Positions 1 through 8,204 of a DNA stretch of 45,146 nt are shown here, piece after piece. A model generated the notes under the pieces. That model searched no databases. It was given only the letters and a program-made list of their open reading frames with translations, and was not told the origin of the DNA. Position 1 is the stretch's first letter; every line of letters starts with the position of its first letter. Location: assembly GCA_018896765.1 (NCBI GenBank), contig JAHILZ010000029.1, forward strand, positions 1 through 45,146. The letters run 5' to 3'. Both the position numbers and the translations under genes were made by a program. The DNA comes from Patescibacteria group bacterium. GTDB taxonomy: Bacteria > Patescibacteriota > Minisyncoccia > JAHIHE01.

Positions 1-645
1 GAATGAATTTAAATTTGAAATAATAACATGATCAGTGACTTCAATCCCTAATATTTTGCCTGCTTCCACCATTCTTTTGGTTAAATCTAAATCATCTTCT
101 GACGGCTCGCTATCGCCAGAGGGATGATTATGCGCCAATATTACACTTGACGCCAAACAATCAATTGCCGGCTTAAAAACTTCCCGCGGATGCACCAAGC
201 TTGCATTAAGCGTTCCGATTGAAATTGTTTCTTTACAAACTAACTGATTGCGCGCGTTTAAATATAAAACAGCAAAATGCTCTTTTTTGGCCGTTCGCAA
301 TTCCTGTAATTGCGCCACCGCATCTTTGGCCGAATTAATCATCGGTAAATTATTATCTTCAACATCCAAAGCCCGTTTTGTCAATTCAAAAGCCGCCAAA
401 AGCAAGCATGCTTTTCCATTGCCTATTCCTTTTATTTTTGACAACTCCTGAAAATCAAGAGATAGAAGTTTTTTCTTGGGAAATTTGCTCAATATTTCTT
501 CCGACACCTTTAAAACATTTTTTCCTTTAATTCCGGTTCTAAGCAAAATAGCCATCAACTCGCCATCCCGCAGATTTTCAACGCCCTTCTCAATCAACTT
601 TTCGCGAGGCCGTTCATGTTTTGGTAAATCTTTAATTTTGGACAT
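1..645 (-). CDS. radC: RadC-family JAB/MPN protein, 3' end cut by window edge
   Basis: RadC/YicR-type protein with a metal-binding JAB (MPN) domain; its biochemical role is still debated despite the DNA-repair name. About 215 codons are visible and no stop is reached before position 1, so only a few C-terminal residues are missing (family about 225 aa). Seen: an N-terminus of the form MSKIKDLPKHERPREK, a helix-hairpin-helix-like IKGIGNGKA stretch, then the metal-site motif HNHPSGD encoded near position 120. The start at 645 is chosen because it matches the usual RadC opening. A second RadC domain, fused to a methyltransferase, occurs at 15767-17536 and shares the opening and the HNHPSGD motif, so this window carries two RadC paralogues. 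Confidence 0.93.
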   Translation of the reverse strand, partial: MSKIKDLPKHERPREKLIEKGVENLRDGELMAILLRTGIKGKNVLKVSEEILSKFPKKKLLSLDFQELSKIKGIGNGKACLLLAAFELTKRALDVEDNNLPMINSAKDAVAQLQELRTAKKEHFAVLYLNARNQLVCKETISIGTLNASLVHPREVFKPAIDCLASSVILAHNHPSGDSEPSEDDLDLTKRMVEAGKILGIEVTDHVIISNLNSF

Positions 646-758
646 AAATTATTTATAAATAACTCAATTAATTTAATCTTACCCCAAAATCCGCATAAAA
701 TCAAAGAAATTTTTAAACTTTGCAATTTTCTTATTTTTCATCTCTCAATTTCCTATTC

Positions 759-782
759 TATCCAAGGACTCCCCCTTGGATA
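759..782. terminator. Stem-loop after a glycosyltransferase stop
   Basis: A 9-bp perfect stem (TATCCAAGG / CCTTGGATA) with a 6-nt loop lies 3 nt beyond the stop of the minus-strand gene at 786. On the minus strand no U-run follows; the T-rich tract is on the plus side. It could be an mRNA 3' end structure rather than a true intrinsic terminator. Confidence 0.4.
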
Positions 783-785
783 ATT

Positions 786-1934
786 TCACTTTTTTTCTTC
801 ACCGACTATTTTCCGAACGTAATCTTTGATATCCCGCTCAAATCTTTCACGCGAGAATTTTTCCGCATGGCGAGCGATTATTTCCCGATTATATTTTTTT
901 TCATTCTCGGAAAACCGAACAACCGCTTCGGCGATGAGGGGCGCCGCCGAATAATCAAAAAAATCCCCTGTCGCGCCCTCGATAATCGTTTCTTTGGCGC
1001 CGCCTTTTCTCAAAGCGATAACCGGCGTTCCGGCCGACATTGCTTCAACAGGCGCGATTCCAAAATCATCCTCTCCCGGAAAAATCAGCGCCCGAGCATT
1101 CCGGTAATAACCCGGCAAATCCTTCTCTTTCACAAAACCCAAAAAAGTTATATTTTTTCCGGCGATGCTTTTCAAATATTCTTTTTGCTCGCCGTCTCCG
1201 ATAATATACAGCGGCCAATCCAATTTATTAAATGCCTCAATTGCAATATCTATTTTCTTATACGCGCTTAATCTCGAAACAATTAAAAAATAATCGCGTT
1301 CCTTAACTTTTAACTTTGCCTGCCCCGTAGGCTTGTCCTTCGGGGAACTTTGAACTTTGAACTTATTCGTGTCAACGGGCGGATAAATTACCTGCGATTT
1401 GGTTCGGTAAAATTTTGCTATTCTTTTTTGGGTTGAAATTGAATTGGCGATAAAATAATCCACTCTGTCGGCTACCGATTTATCCCACATTCGCAAATAA
1501 TGCAAGATCGGTACGGCAAATGATTTTTTAATTATACCTAATTCATTTTCCCTTAAATATTCAAAATACCAATCCCATAAAAATCTGGTCGGCGTATGGC
1601 AATACGAAATATGGATTGTCTTGGGCTTGACGATTATTCCTTTAGAAAAAGAAGATGATGAAGAAATTACCAAATCAAAATCTTTCAAATTCATTGTTTC
1701 CGGAGCGATTGCCATAAACGGCAAAAGATATTTTTTGCGCCGGCGGAGATACGCGGGAAATTTTTGCAAAAAAGAAGCTTTTATTTTCGCATTGGGAAAA
1801 TATTCTCTGACGATTTTTTCGTCATAAAGCAATGTATAAATCGGCGCATCCGGCCAAATGCGATGAAAAGAAAGCAAAACCTGCTCGGCTCCGCCCCAAT
1901 AAGTCAAAAAATCATGAACAATCGCGATTTTCAT
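786..1934 (-). CDS. GT4 (GT-B fold) glycosyltransferase, WbaZ-like
   Basis: Predicted cytoplasmic glycosyltransferase of family GT4, probably adding a sugar to an envelope glycan; donor and acceptor are unknown. Seen: N-terminal MKIAIVHDFLTYWGGAEQ typical of the WbaZ-like subgroup, HTPTRFLWD around residue 115, the Rossmann donor half starting at YFLIVSRLSAYKK, and the E-x7-E region with PVEAMSAGTPVIA. Length (382 aa) is normal for the family except for an insertion of about 20 residues between VDTNKF and YFLIVSR. That insertion is encoded by spacer-type repeat DNA (1301-1364). Stop is TGA. The next minus-strand gene downstream is radC. Confidence 0.88.
   Translation of the reverse strand: MKIAIVHDFLTYWGGAEQVLLSFHRIWPDAPIYTLLYDEKIVREYFPNAKIKASFLQKFPAYLRRRKKYLLPFMAIAPETMNLKDFDLVISSSSSFSKGIIVKPKTIHISYCHTPTRFLWDWYFEYLRENELGIIKKSFAVPILHYLRMWDKSVADRVDYFIANSISTQKRIAKFYRTKSQVIYPPVDTNKFKVQSSPKDKPTGQAKLKVKERDYFLIVSRLSAYKKIDIAIEAFNKLDWPLYIIGDGEQKEYLKSIAGKNITFLGFVKEKDLPGYYRNARALIFPGEDDFGIAPVEAMSAGTPVIALRKGGAKETIIEGATGDFFDYSAAPLIAEAVVRFSENEKKYNREIIARHAEKFSRERFERDIKDYVRKIVGEEKK
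1301..1364. repeat. Spacer-type repeat inserted in frame in a glycosyltransferase
   Basis: Words CTTTTAAC/AACTTTGAACTTTGAA flank a CCCCG...CGGGG hairpin (near 1324-1344). The same module, with GCCTGCCCCGTAG, recurs in the rpsK-rpsM spacer around 10739-10765. Here it is translated as about 20 polar residues between two conserved blocks of the enzyme, without breaking the frame. Confidence 0.7.
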
Positions 1935-2051
1935 AAAATCATTTTAACCCCTAACATATTAACATTTTAACAATAAAAAACCAACATTCGTTAATATGCC
2001 GAAATACTTGAATAAGATTAAGGCATCATAGCGGTTTGATAATTATAATTT

Positions 2052-2417
2052 TTATATTTCAATTCCTTCCTCCGCCGCCAGTTCACTCAAAACTCCTTCC
2101 GGTATCGGAATTTTTTCTTTTGGCTTGGAAACTCCCGGATAGCGCCATGCGGTAATAATAACCCGCCTTTCATTGCTTGCGCCGCCCTGCGTTATTTTTT
2201 TATCTTGATACATCACCCATATCTCTTGCGGATTTTTCTTGGAACCGGATTTTTTCATCACCGCGATAGTATTGGGAGCAATGCCCGGCTCTGTTCTGTC
2301 GCCGCGCGACAAAACGGTTTTCACTTTCGCCGCGGACAATCCGTAAAACATCATTTTTCTTGAAACATGTTTTGTCCATGCCAAATAACGGGTATTTTTT
2401 GGTATTTTGAATTGCAT
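2052..2417 (-). CDS. DUF4258-like small protein (RelE-superfamily resemblance)
   Basis: Hypothetical protein of 121 aa. The pattern TKHVSRKMMFYGLSAAKVKT, a following GDRTEPG, and a later strand-rich EIWVMY...RRVIITAWRYPG resemble the DUF4258/RelE-like fold (HARxRMxxRGI followed by beta strands). Catalytic toxin residues cannot be assigned and no antitoxin gene is adjacent, so a toxin role is not supported. ATG at 2417 is preferred over the GTG at 2429 because MQFKIP fits directly before the conserved region. It lies between two GT4 genes on the same strand, separated by repeat spacers, and could share their transcript. Confidence 0.6.
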   Translation of the reverse strand: MQFKIPKNTRYLAWTKHVSRKMMFYGLSAAKVKTVLSRGDRTEPGIAPNTIAVMKKSGSKKNPQEIWVMYQDKKITQGGASNERRVIITAWRYPGVSKPKEKIPIPEGVLSELAAEEGIEI

Positions 2418-2429
2418 AAAATAAATCAC

Positions 2430-2504
2430 GAATCATTCGCTAATTCTATCTCGAATAATCACTAATTTATTTTCGAGATAATTCGTGATAAAATTCGTGT
2501 CTGA
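2430..2504. repeat. Inverted-repeat spacer (ATTCGTG / CTCGAATAATCAC words)
   Basis: The spacer is an imperfect hairpin. CACGAAT at its left end pairs with ATTCGTG at its right end, and ATCTCGAA pairs with TTCGAGAT inside. It fills nearly the whole gap between two minus-strand genes. Confidence 0.6.
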
Positions 2505-3605
2505 TTAGGGATTTACCAACAACTTCAATGTCTCCCGCGCGCATTTTTCCCAAGAAAATCTTTTAACATTTTCAAAGCCGTCTTGAATGAGATTTTGGCG
2601 CAATGTCTCGTTACTTAATACTTTTTCCAACGCCTGCGCTATTTCAGCAGAACTTTTTGGATCGACAAAAACCGCGCCTCTTCCGGCGATCTCAGGCAAG
2701 CAGGAAGTATTTGAAGCAATAACCGGAACTCCGGCACCCTGCGCCTCCAATATCGGCAAGCCAAAACCCTCATAAAATGACGGGAATAGAAAAACCGCGG
2801 AATTTTTCATCAATTCGTTTTTTTCTTCCTCGGAAACATATCCTCTTAAAAATATATCTTTCATAAATTCCGATGCCTCAATCTTTTGGACGATTTTTAC
2901 CCAGCCAAACCCCTTGCCACCCGCCAACACTAATTGATTTTTCCGTTCAGGATTCTGAGTTCTAAATTTATTATATGATTCAATAATTCCTAAAATATTT
3001 TTCTTCAACTCAATTCTGCCAATATATAAAATATGGTTTTCTTTTTTTATACTTAATACATGATACTTAATACTTAATACTTTCTCTATTCCGTGGTAAA
3101 TTACGGAAACTTTATCCGGGCTTGCTCCGTAAATTCTCGCCAAATCCCGCTTGGTATTTTCCGAAACCGCGATAATTTTCGCGGACTTTTTCAAAGCGTA
3201 TTTCGTTGACCAGCGCAAATATATGCGATGCCAAAAAGGATATAGTTCGGGAAAATATTCATATTCCAGCCCATGAAACGCCGCGACCGATTTTTTAGGA
3301 TGAACCATCGGCAAAATATGGACAGGAATAAACAAAACATCGATATTAGAGATTAGCATTTCCCATGCTAATCTTATTTGCGTCCATAAAAAAGGAAAGT
3401 TCAAAAATTTTAGCTGAAAATTTTCCGGCAAGTTTTCAAAATCTTTCAAGCGGGAAGATTTCAAGTTTGGATTAAGATATAAAATAAAACGATGAGCCCG
3501 AGATTCGGGAATCACCGCCAAATGTTTGATTAGCTGATACGCATATTCTTCAACCCCGGTAGGATTTTCTTTTAAAGCCGAAGAAGCATTAATGCCGATT
3601 AACAT
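2505..3605 (-). CDS. GT4 glycosyltransferase
   Basis: Second GT4-family (GT-B fold) glycosyltransferase, 366 aa, probably involved in surface polysaccharide assembly with the gene at 786-1934. Seen: the GVEEYAYQLIKHL acceptor-side start, the donor-site block SFYEGFGLPILEAQGAG with the E-x7-E pair, and PVIASNTSCLPE. ATG at 3605 (MLIGINASS) is chosen. The reading frame extends to 3680, but those extra 25 codons are translation of the pyrimidine-rich repeat spacer and have no family counterpart. An in-frame TACTTAATA repeat (3049-3083) encodes the odd KVLSIKYHVLSIKK stretch just before the ILYIGR strand. Confidence 0.88.
   Translation of the reverse strand: MLIGINASSALKENPTGVEEYAYQLIKHLAVIPESRAHRFILYLNPNLKSSRLKDFENLPENFQLKFLNFPFLWTQIRLAWEMLISNIDVLFIPVHILPMVHPKKSVAAFHGLEYEYFPELYPFWHRIYLRWSTKYALKKSAKIIAVSENTKRDLARIYGASPDKVSVIYHGIEKVLSIKYHVLSIKKENHILYIGRIELKKNILGIIESYNKFRTQNPERKNQLVLAGGKGFGWVKIVQKIEASEFMKDIFLRGYVSEEEKNELMKNSAVFLFPSFYEGFGLPILEAQGAGVPVIASNTSCLPEIAGRGAVFVDPKSSAEIAQALEKVLSNETLRQNLIQDGFENVKRFSWEKCARETLKLLVNP
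3049..3083. repeat. TACTTAATA tandem words inside a glycosyltransferase gene
   Basis: Three to four copies of TACTTAATA-like words in a row, read through in frame as KVLSIKYHVLSIK. They lie immediately before the first strand of the donor domain, where GT4 proteins are normally shorter. Confidence 0.65.
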
Positions 3606-3709
3606 GTCTGAAAAGTAGAAAGTAGAAGGTAGAAGATAGAAGGTAGTAAATTTCAATCGCAATTTATTTTTATTTACCACTTTCCACTCTCCACCTTCTA
3701 CCCTCTAGT
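3606..3709. repeat. Purine/pyrimidine hairpin spacer (family A)
   Basis: Left half is AGTAGAAAGTAGAAGG-type purine repeats. The right half is CCACTTTCCACTCTCCACC-type pyrimidine repeats. Together they form a long imperfect hairpin between the glycosyltransferase start and the mreB stop. The same family separates ribosomal genes further on (7050, 7650, 8110, 11427). Confidence 0.7.
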
Positions 3710-4711
3710 TTACGATTTTATACTCCGTTTATAAGCGTCAAGATTATCAAGCGCCACTCCTGTTCCTTTTGCCACGCAAAGCAATGGCTCTTCCGCGATG
3801 CAGCAAGACACGCCCGTAACACTGGAAATTAAAGTATCTAAATTTTTCAACAATGCTCCGCCTCCGGACAAGACCATGCCTTTATCTATTATATCCGCCG
3901 CCAGTTCCGGGGGAGTTTCAGAAAGCACCATTTTTACAACCTTAATAATTTCTCTTAATTCTTCAGAAATGGCTTCGGTTACCTCGTTAGAATTAATCAC
4001 AATGGTTTTTGGAAGACCGCTGATCAAATCCCTCCCTTTAACCTCAAACTCAACCGGCTCTTTGGTTGGAATAGCGCTGCCGATTGTTATTTTTATTTCT
4101 TCGGCTGTTTGTTCGCCAATCGCCAAATTATGCTTTTTCTTGACATAATCGGCAATAGACTGATCCAGCCTATCCCCGCCGATTCTTACTGACGATGCTG
4201 AAACAATGCCTCCCAGAGATATTACAGCTACCTGGCTTGTTCCGCCGCCAATATCAATAATCATATTGCCGGAAGGGGTATTAATCGGTATTCCCGCGCC
4301 AATAGCCGCCAAAATCGGCTGTTTCACAATAAAAGCGGCTTTCGCGCCTGCGTTCATTGCCGCGTCAATAACCGCGCGCCTTTCAGTTGAAGTAATCCCA
4401 GCCGGCACTCCCACCATTACTTCCGGACGAAAAAACTGAATACGGCCGCAAGTTTTATTTATAAAATACCGAAGCATGGCTTCAATAATGCGATAATCGG
4501 CGATGACGCCATCTTTCATAGGGCGTGATGCCACTATGGTTTCCGGAGTTTTTCCCAGCATTTCTTTTGCTTCGCTTCCTACCGCTAAAATCTTATTATC
4601 ATCCAAAGAAACCGCTACCACAGTCGGTTCATTTATCACAATGCCTTTTTGAGGAACAAAAACCAAAGTATTGGCCGTACCCAAATCAATGCCGATTTTT
4701 TTAATAAACAT
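3710..4711 (-). CDS. mreB: Rod-shape-determining actin-like protein MreB
   Basis: Bacterial actin homologue that organises peptidoglycan synthesis along the cell body under the membrane. 333 aa from the chosen start, within the normal range. Seen: phosphate-1 motif GIDLGTANTLVF, VGVPAG, the second phosphate loop DIGGGTSQVAVISLGG, and the adenosine motif VLSGGGALLKNLD. ATG at 4711 (MFIKKIGIDLG) is preferred to one 21 nt further upstream because MreB proteins begin just before this strand. The gene is preceded by a good promoter (4760-4788). Neither mreC nor mreD follows; the downstream genes are glycosyltransferases. Confidence 0.96.
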   Translation of the reverse strand: MFIKKIGIDLGTANTLVFVPQKGIVINEPTVVAVSLDDNKILAVGSEAKEMLGKTPETIVASRPMKDGVIADYRIIEAMLRYFINKTCGRIQFFRPEVMVGVPAGITSTERRAVIDAAMNAGAKAAFIVKQPILAAIGAGIPINTPSGNMIIDIGGGTSQVAVISLGGIVSASSVRIGGDRLDQSIADYVKKKHNLAIGEQTAEEIKITIGSAIPTKEPVEFEVKGRDLISGLPKTIVINSNEVTEAISEELREIIKVVKMVLSETPPELAADIIDKGMVLSGGGALLKNLDTLISSVTGVSCCIAEEPLLCVAKGTGVALDNLDAYKRSIKS

Positions 4712-4759
4712 ATTAAAAATGTCAAAAATCAAAAGTTAAAAGCTTGGCTTTCTTTTAAA

Positions 4760-4788
4760 ATCATAGCAGTAATTAAAGGGCGAGTCAA
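4760..4788 (-). promoter_or_regulatory. Sigma-70-type promoter of mreB
   Basis: On the minus strand TTGACT - 17 nt - TATGAT, about 42 nt upstream of the predicted start site region of mreB. The -35 hexamer lies inside the arm of the palindromic repeat at 4776-4854. Confidence 0.75.
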
Positions 4789-4854
4789 CCCTGTTAAATA
4801 ATCCTTTTGGGATTTTGGATTGTTTTTACAATCCATTTAACGGGGTCAGCCCTT
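4776..4854. repeat. Three-hairpin palindromic repeat, copy 1 (family F)
   Basis: Outer arms AAGGGC...GTTAAAT / ATTTAAC...GCCCTT enclose two small hairpins, AATCC-TTTT-GGGATT and GGATTG-TTTTTA-CAATCC. The copy at 11935-12004 has the same modules in the opposite order, meaning it is inverted. One arm supplies the mreB -35 box. Confidence 0.7.
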
Positions 4855-4880
4855 AAAACACTTTTAAAATGACAAAAATA

Positions 4881-4889
4881 TGTTATAAT
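4881..4889 (+). promoter_or_regulatory. Extended -10 element upstream of the PEGA protein gene
   Basis: TGTTATAAT is an extended -10 (TG-n-TATAAT) without a clear -35, about 120 nt before the start at 5010. A second weaker TGTTAAAAT lies closer, near 4977. The stretch between them contains TAACATTTAAGCAT-type words. Confidence 0.5.
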
Positions 4890-5009
4890 GGCATAAACTC
4901 ATAAATCATACTAACATTTAAGCATGCTAACATTTAAACAAATATTATATTATTCGATGTTTTATGCTTTAAATTTATGTTAAAATATTTAAACGCTAAA
5001 TGATTTTCT

Positions 5010-6455
5010 ATGAAACTAATTACCCGAAGAATTCTTTTTTGTTTTTGCCTTATTTTATTCTTAATCAGCTCGCCGCTGGTTATCTTATACGCATTTGGAT
5101 TCCGCTATGATTTCGCGCAAAAAAAATTGATGCAAACGGGCATAATCTACTTAACGCCTAATATTCAGGATAATATAAAAATTTTAATCGACGACGAGGA
5201 AGAATTGGATAAAATAAACACCAAAGGCATCTTTAAAAAAGATTTTGTGCTTTATAATTTGATGCCGAAAACTTATAATATTAAAATCGACAAAGAAAAC
5301 TACTATCGCTGGGAAAAAAATCTTGTCGTTTTGCCCGGCCTTATCACCTATGCTCAGCCGCTATTATTGCCAGCTAATCCTAAAACGAATTTGATATTTA
5401 GCGATACCAATATTCTCCTCTGGTCGATTTCCGACAAATTTAAAAAAATATTTTATCTAAAAAGCGATAACGAAAAAACATCCGCGAATATTTACGATTT
5501 TACAAAAAAAACATTTAATTCCACGCCTATTGAAACGCTTGGCGATCAATCAAAAAAAACAAGCGTTATTTCTCAAGATTCAAGAATTTTTTTCGCTCCG
5601 GACGGAAAAAAATTCAGCATTGTTTTACCGCAAGATGCTGCCAGGATTATTCTATTGAATTCCGCCGAAAAAAATATCTCGCCGATCGCGGATTTTATTT
5701 CAAATGATAAAATTCTCGACGAACAATGGGATGATTCTAGCCGTTATTTCCTTTATTTAAACGAAAAAGGAGAGCTTAATTCATACGATACAATAAGCGG
5801 AAAAACAAAAAAAATCATCGAAAATATATTAGGATTTTCTTTGAAAGGCGAAAATATTTATTATTTAAATCGAAATAATTTATTCTTTTATCAATCCTTG
5901 ATTAATAACCCGCTTGAAAAACAGCAGCTTTCTTACATTGCCATGGCCATTGCCGCAGAAAATCAAATAACGAAAAAAATCGAACGGGCAAATATCGAAA
6001 AAAAGATGGAAATATTAATTTCCGCCAAAAACACTTTGGCTGTGATTACTCCTGAAAAAAATCTTTTTTTTATCGGCCATAGCGGCATCCCTGCCGGCAT
6101 TGGAAATAATATTGAAGCGGCTGTATTTTCCAAGGACGGAGAAAATCTTGTTTTTAATTCTTCCTTTGAAATTTTTACATACGCGCCAGCGGGCGGGCGG
6201 GAAAATCTAATCACTCGCTTGTCTCAAAAAATTTCCAATGTAAACTGGCATAGCGATTACGCCCATATTTGGTTTTTAGCAAACCAAATATTAAAAAATA
6301 TCGAACTGGACTCGCGGCCCACTCCGAATATTATCGATTTTGTCAATATTCCTATAGAACCGGCCAATATCCTCTACGCTGATTCAAATAACATTTATTA
6401 TGACCAGGATGACAATGATATTTTATCGCTTTATCAAATTGAAATACAAAAATAA
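5010..6455 (+). CDS. Membrane-anchored PEGA-domain / beta-propeller-like protein
   Basis: Surface-facing protein of unknown function, 481 aa. Seen: an uncleaved N-terminal membrane segment at about residues 8-30 (RILFCFCLILFLISSPLVIL), then a PEGA-like beta domain of about 70 residues (GIIYLTPN...LYNLMPKTYNIKIDKENYYRWEKNL). After that come repeated strand-turn blocks with recurring FAPDGKKF, YFLYLNEKG and DGENLVFNSS, suggestive of a WD40/TolB-like propeller. This arrangement is common in CPR genomes (family knowledge). It is the only long plus-strand gene in the first 30 kb and ends at a terminator shared with the convergent ribosomal operon. Confidence 0.7.
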   Translation: MKLITRRILFCFCLILFLISSPLVILYAFGFRYDFAQKKLMQTGIIYLTPNIQDNIKILIDDEEELDKINTKGIFKKDFVLYNLMPKTYNIKIDKENYYRWEKNLVVLPGLITYAQPLLLPANPKTNLIFSDTNILLWSISDKFKKIFYLKSDNEKTSANIYDFTKKTFNSTPIETLGDQSKKTSVISQDSRIFFAPDGKKFSIVLPQDAARIILLNSAEKNISPIADFISNDKILDEQWDDSSRYFLYLNEKGELNSYDTISGKTKKIIENILGFSLKGENIYYLNRNNLFFYQSLINNPLEKQQLSYIAMAIAAENQITKKIERANIEKKMEILISAKNTLAVITPEKNLFFIGHSGIPAGIGNNIEAAVFSKDGENLVFNSSFEIFTYAPAGGRENLITRLSQKISNVNWHSDYAHIWFLANQILKNIELDSRPTPNIIDFVNIPIEPANILYADSNNIYYDQDDNDILSLYQIEIQK

Positions 6456-6491
6456 ACCCCTAATCTAAGAAAACAAATAAACTTCAAACAT

Positions 6492-6526
6492 AAAAAAAAC
6501 ACCCGCCATTTCGGCGAGTGTTTTTG
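6492..6526. terminator. Bidirectional intrinsic terminator between convergent genes
   Basis: AAAAACACcCGCC - ATTTC - GGCGaGTGTTTTT: a strong stem with one C/A mismatch, flanked by an A-run on one side and a T-run on the other. It can end both the plus-strand PEGA gene and the leftward ribosomal operon. Confidence 0.88.
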
Positions 6527-6546
6527 AATATACTGTAAAATAGACT

Positions 6547-7047
6547 TTAGCGCTTCTGCCACTGCGGCGCGCGGCGAGCTTTTTTGAGGCCCGGCTTCTT
6601 TCGCTCTTTCTTCCTGGCGTCCCGGGTAAGATACCCGATCCGTTTTAACGGTTTTTTAAAAATAGGATTTGCTTCAATAAGCGCCCGAGAAATTCCAAGC
6701 CGTATCGCTCCGGCAGAAGAAGGCACTCCGCCGCCGCTTACGATACATGAAATTTTAAACCTGTTCTGCAAATGCAATAAATTAATCGGCGAGATAACGA
6801 TTTCCTGCAATTTTTTCAAAGGAAAATATTTCTTGTATTCCATGCCATTTACAATCATCTCCAGCGACTGTCCATCGCTTTTCTTTTGCGGATACAAGCG
6901 CGCTTGCGCGGTAGATGTTTTTCTCCTGCCTATGCCCAAAAAATACTTCTCGCTTTTTTTAACTATATTCGGCGCCGCTTCTTTTACGGGCAAAGACTTT
7001 CCCTTGATAACTTCTTTTTTTATATTTTTTTTAGTAGCTGTTTTCAT
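6547..7047 (-). CDS. rpsI: 30S ribosomal protein S9
   Basis: Small-subunit protein whose C-terminal tail reaches the P site. 166 aa. Seen: the core opening FLGIGRRKTSTAQARLYP, GGGVPSSAGAIRLGISRAL, and the basic terminus KKPGLKKARRAPQWQKR with the invariant final KR. The first 35 or so residues are a lysine-rich extension (about 130 aa is usual), a difference from the core family that is common in these organisms. It is the last gene of the ribosomal operon, downstream of rplM across a family A hairpin spacer. Confidence 0.97.
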   Translation of the reverse strand: MKTATKKNIKKEVIKGKSLPVKEAAPNIVKKSEKYFLGIGRRKTSTAQARLYPQKKSDGQSLEMIVNGMEYKKYFPLKKLQEIVISPINLLHLQNRFKISCIVSGGGVPSSAGAIRLGISRALIEANPIFKKPLKRIGYLTRDARKKERKKPGLKKARRAPQWQKR

Positions 7048-7049
7048 TT

Positions 7050-7206
7050 TTAGAATGTAGAAGGCGGAGGGTGGAAAGTAGTAATTAGAAAGTGAAATGT
7101 GGAAAGTGGAATGTGGAAAGTGAAAATTATTTTTTTTAATTTTCTACCTACCACCTTCTACCTTCCATCTTCTGCCATCTACTCTTTACTATCTACCTTC
7201 TACTGC
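7050..7206. repeat. Family A purine/pyrimidine hairpin spacer between rplM and rpsI
   Basis: Plus-strand left arm consists of GTGGAAAGTGGAATG words; the right arm is CTACCTTCCATCTTCTG-type. The arms are about 60 nt each and imperfectly complementary, separated by an A/T tract. The 74-codon reading frame over it is an artefact of the repeat. Confidence 0.75.
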
Positions 7207-7212
7207 CTGATT

Positions 7213-7647
7213 TTAAAATTTATCGCTATACGGATGTTTATCGTTTTTAAACATTTTCAATCTTATAATTTTTTTATCGCGAAGCTTGTTTTTTGCGATC
7301 ATGCCCCACAATGCCGCTTTTAGCACCAAACCGGAATCCTTTTTAAATAAAGTTTTATATTTAGTTTCGCTTAATCCGCCCGGAAATCCTGAAAAATGAA
7401 AATAGCTTTTTTGATCGGCCTTGCTTCCGCTTATTTTCAAACCATCGGTATTAATTACAACCACATAATCACCCGCGTCAATATGAGGAGTAAAATCAGG
7501 CTTGTGCTTGCCCATTAATATTTTTGCTATTTTTGTCGCGAGCCTGCCGACATATTGATCTTTCGCGTCAATTAAATGCCATTCTCTGCGGGAATTTACA
7601 TCTTCCGAATTTGCATCCTTTTGTTTTTCAATTTTTTGTTTAATCAT
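7213..7647 (-). CDS. rplM: 50S ribosomal protein L13
   Basis: Early-assembly large-subunit protein. 144 aa. Seen: REWHLIDAKDQYVGRLATK, ILMGKHKPDFTPHIDAGDYV, a YFHFSGFPGG block, then AALWGMIAKNKLRDKKIIRL and terminal HPYSDKF. A polar N-terminal extension of about 20 residues (KIEKQKDANSEDVNSR) precedes the conserved start. Located between rplQ and rpsI in the usual L13-S9 pair. Confidence 0.97.
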   Translation of the reverse strand: MIKQKIEKQKDANSEDVNSRREWHLIDAKDQYVGRLATKIAKILMGKHKPDFTPHIDAGDYVVVINTDGLKISGSKADQKSYFHFSGFPGGLSETKYKTLFKKDSGLVLKAALWGMIAKNKLRDKKIIRLKMFKNDKHPYSDKF

Positions 7648-7649
7648 AT

Positions 7650-7751
<102 letters not shown>

Positions 7752-7755
7752 AAAA

Positions 7756-8106
7756 CTATTTCAATAATTCAACCACGACCAATTCCGCTTTATCATGCTG
7801 CCGTCTGCCAATCTTTGTCAAGCGAGTATAGCCGCCGTTTCTAGCCGAATATCTAGGCGCTATTTCAGAAATCAATTTTTTTACAAAAATAGCGGGAACA
7901 AATCTTAAAAGGTATCTCTCGGCGGCTAAATCTTTTTTCTTAGCGCGCGTTATCAATCTCTCGACGTGAGGAGCAAGCGCTCTTCCTTTTGCTTTTGTCG
8001 TAATAATTTTTTCGGCATTAATCAATGAACCGGTCAAGCTTTTTAATAAAGCTTTTCTGGCAGATGCGGATCGATCCAATTTTTTTACCTTATTTAAATG
8101 TTTCAT
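7756..8106 (-). CDS. rplQ: 50S ribosomal protein L17
   Basis: Large-subunit protein near the exit tunnel. 116 aa, normal length. Seen: the N-terminal KHLNKVKKLDRSASARKALL (a variant of the usual MRHxxxxxxLxRxxxHRxAL), LITTKAKGRALAPHVERLIT-like core, and the terminal GRRQHDKAELVVVELL. It directly follows rpoA as in the standard alpha operon. Confidence 0.97.
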   Translation of the reverse strand: MKHLNKVKKLDRSASARKALLKSLTGSLINAEKIITTKAKGRALAPHVERLITRAKKKDLAAERYLLRFVPAIFVKKLISEIAPRYSARNGGYTRLTKIGRRQHDKAELVVVELLK

Positions 8107-8109
8107 AGT

Positions 8110-8203
8110 TTAGAATGTGGAATGTGGAATGTGGAATGTAGTTAAACCCAAAAAATTATTTACCTCTATCTACACTCTACTCTCTACTTTCTACTCTCCC
8201 GTT
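8110..8203. repeat. Family A hairpin spacer between rpoA and rplQ
   Basis: Left arm has three tandem GGAATGT heptamers (GTGGAATGTGGAATGTGG). The right arm has CTACTCTCTACTTTCTACTC words, again giving a long imperfect hairpin. Confidence 0.75.
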
Positions 8204-8204
8204 T

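Noticed and set aside
720..1271. Plus-strand 183-codon frame
   Set aside because: It is antisense to the glycosyltransferase at 786-1934 and lacks any recognisable motif.
3606..3680. N-terminal extension of the second glycosyltransferase
   Set aside because: The extra codons are the pyrimidine arm of a spacer repeat; the family start is MLIGINASS at 3605.
7099..7323. Plus-strand 74-codon frame
   Set aside because: It translates a family A repeat arm and the antisense of rplM (FYLPSSAIYSLLSTFYC), with no protein-like features.
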